From assembly GCA_900553025.1 (NCBI GenBank), contig USBT01000050.1:1-6859 (forward strand): a DNA stretch of 6,859 bases, written 5' to 3'. The translations under genes and the position numbers were made by a program. The DNA is from an uncultured Eubacteriales bacterium. GTDB taxonomy: Bacteria > Bacillota > Clostridia > Peptostreptococcales > Anaerovoracaceae. This document shows, piece by piece, positions 5,616 through 6,859 of the stretch. The notes beneath the pieces are model-generated. The model searched no databases, was not told the origin of the DNA, and saw only the letters and a program-made list of their open reading frames with translations. Positions within the stretch are counted from its first letter, which is position 1; every line of letters begins with the position of its first letter.

Positions 5616-6838
5616 CTTTTTCTCCTTAAAAGAAAATTTCTCTCTACTGGAAAATTCATTTCTATATTTATCATCTGTTGTGCATGAGGTGCAGAATCAA
5701 TAGGTTCGCCTGTTTCTGCATCTAGCATATTTTCCACCTTCATCTTGTAGTATTCTATTCCTGGTCCAAATACCTCAATCTCATCACCTACGTTTATTTT
5801 GTTCCTTTGCTCAACAAGTGCAAATGATGTTTCCTTGTCATACTCTTTTACCACACCGAGGAAATCATACTCTCTCGAATATGCATTTGTTACATAGTTC
5901 TGATCCTCGTTGTCCGGTTTGTCGAAGTAAAAACCCGTAGTAAATTCTCTATTGCTCGCCTTGTTAAGTTCTTCAAGCCATGACTTGTCGAATTTGTAAT
6001 TTTCTGGATCTTCTAGATACGAATCTATTGCTTTCCTATACGCTCTTACAACTGTTGCAACGTAGAACATACTCTTCATTCGACCCTCTATCTTAAGTGA
6101 GGTAATACCAGCTTCAATTATTTGAGGTATGTGTTCAATCATGCATAAATCCTTGGAATTCATGATGTATGTGCCTCGCTCATCTTCCTCTATCGGGTAG
6201 TATACTCCCGGTCTTTTCTCCTCTACAAGCTGATACTTCCAGCGACAAGGATGTGCGCATGCTCCACGGTTGGCATCTCTTTCTATCATGAAATTGCTGA
6301 GTAGACAACGTCCTGAATATGATATGCACATTGCTCCGTGAATAAATGCCTCAATCTCCATCTGGCTGCCTATTTCATCATAAATTTTTCTAATTTCATT
6401 AAAAGAAAGCTCTCTTGCAAGTACAATCCTGCTGACTCCTTGAGACTGCCAGAATTTTGCTGTCATGTAATTGGTCATATTGGCCTGTGTTGAAAGGTGA
6501 ATTTCTGCATCTGGAATTACAGACTTAATCATGCTCAGAACACCCGGATCTGAAACTATGAAAGCATCTATGGGGATATCTTTGATTTTTTCTAGATAAT
6601 CCATAAATGGCTTTACATCTTCGTTATGTGCAAATATATTGGTCGTTAAATATGCTCTCTTGTCAAGAGAATGTGCAAATTCAACGCCTTCCTTGATTTC
6701 ATCTATATTTAAATTTCCGGCAGCAGATCTAAGGCTGAACATTTCTCCGCCAAAATAAACTGCATCTGCACCGTATTCAAATGCTATTTTAAGTCTTTCT
6801 AGGTCGCCAGCTGGGGCTAGTAATTCCACTTTTTCCAT
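5612..6838 (-). CDS. U32-family tRNA hydroxylation protein (TrhP/YrrO type, formerly peptidase U32)
   Basis: The 408-residue protein begins with the U32 signature VELLAPAGDLERLKIAFEYG (4-23) and GADAVYFGG (23-31). Characterised relatives (TrhP/YegQ in E. coli, YrrO in Bacillus) hydroxylate uridine 34 of tRNAs using prephenate-derived chemistry, and related RlhA acts on 23S rRNA; despite the name, peptidase activity is doubtful for this branch. The core motif IEAFIHGAMCISYSGRCLLS (162-181), then RDANRGACAHPCRWKY (187-202), closely follows the YrrO/YegQ branch. Cysteines 171, 178, 194 and 232 are spaced like the 4Fe-4S ligands described in the paralogue UbiU, so an iron-sulfur cluster is likely. 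SLKIEGRMKS (247-256) is another family motif. The C-terminal part (about 325-400) is a beta-rich domain. The start is supported by AAAGGAG at 6847-6853, eight bases upstream. It is the first operon gene visible, and the end overlaps the membrane protein gene by 4 bases. Confidence 0.9.
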   Translation of the reverse strand: MEKVELLAPAGDLERLKIAFEYGADAVYFGGEMFSLRSAAGNLNIDEIKEGVEFAHSLDKRAYLTTNIFAHNEDVKPFMDYLEKIKDIPIDAFIVSDPGVLSMIKSVIPDAEIHLSTQANMTNYMTAKFWQSQGVSRIVLARELSFNEIRKIYDEIGSQMEIEAFIHGAMCISYSGRCLLSNFMIERDANRGACAHPCRWKYQLVEEKRPGVYYPIEEDERGTYIMNSKDLCMIEHIPQIIEAGITSLKIEGRMKSMFYVATVVRAYRKAIDSYLEDPENYKFDKSWLEELNKASNREFTTGFYFDKPDNEDQNYVTNAYSREYDFLGVVKEYDKETSFALVEQRNKINVGDEIEVFGPGIEYYKMKVENMLDAETGEPIDSAPHAQQMINIEMNFPVERNFLLRRKR

Positions 6839-6846
6839 TATACTTA

Positions 6847-6853
6847 CTCCTTT
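6847..6853 (-). promoter_or_regulatory. Ribosome binding site of the U32-family gene
   Basis: AAAGGAG on the minus strand with an eight-base spacer to the ATG at 6838. It is the last recognisable element at the right edge. The window stops six bases further on, so whether this is the promoter-proximal gene of the operon or lies downstream of others cannot be seen. Confidence 0.7.
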
Positions 6854-6859
6854 ATTTCT

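Overview
The window joins two unrelated pieces of DNA. About 90% of it (roughly 725-6859) is a tightly packed minus-strand operon of housekeeping genes from a low-GC, anaerobic, Clostridia-type Firmicute. The gene order asp23-nusB-xseA-xseB-ispA-dxs, the strong AGGAGG-like ribosome sites and the AT-rich codons support this. A place near Eubacteriales Family XIII is only a guess. The remaining left end (about 1-680) looks like Bacteroidales: a secreted protein with two PepSY-like repeats, a sparse intergenic region and no Shine-Dalgarno site before its start.

In the direction of transcription (right to left) the operon reads: a U32-family tRNA hydroxylation protein (TrhP/YrrO type); a CorC/HlyC-type membrane protein with DUF21, CBS-pair and transporter-associated domains; an Asp23-family protein; the antitermination factor NusB; exonuclease VII large subunit XseA and small subunit XseB; farnesyl diphosphate synthase IspA; and the first ~182 residues of Dxs. 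Neighbouring genes overlap by 4-14 nt or are separated by 1-36 nt, and I see no terminator between them, so they are probably co-transcribed and partly translationally coupled. The upstream signals suggest later starts than the longest open frames for asp23, xseA, xseB and ispA.

Functionally the operon combines tRNA wobble modification, ion homeostasis, rRNA antitermination, DNA repair and isoprenoid synthesis. Dxs supplies the pathway and IspA builds the C15 product used for undecaprenyl phosphate and quinone-type lipids. This is a common Firmicute arrangement.

The exceptional feature is the left boundary. Dxs matches its family up to the NDNEMSISKN motif, then loses similarity, runs 15 more codons and stops. 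Bacteroidales-type sequence follows. The likeliest explanation is a chimeric metagenomic join, not a new biological system. A real rearrangement cannot be excluded from sequence alone. I found no RNA genes, CRISPR arrays, insertion sequences or phage genes.
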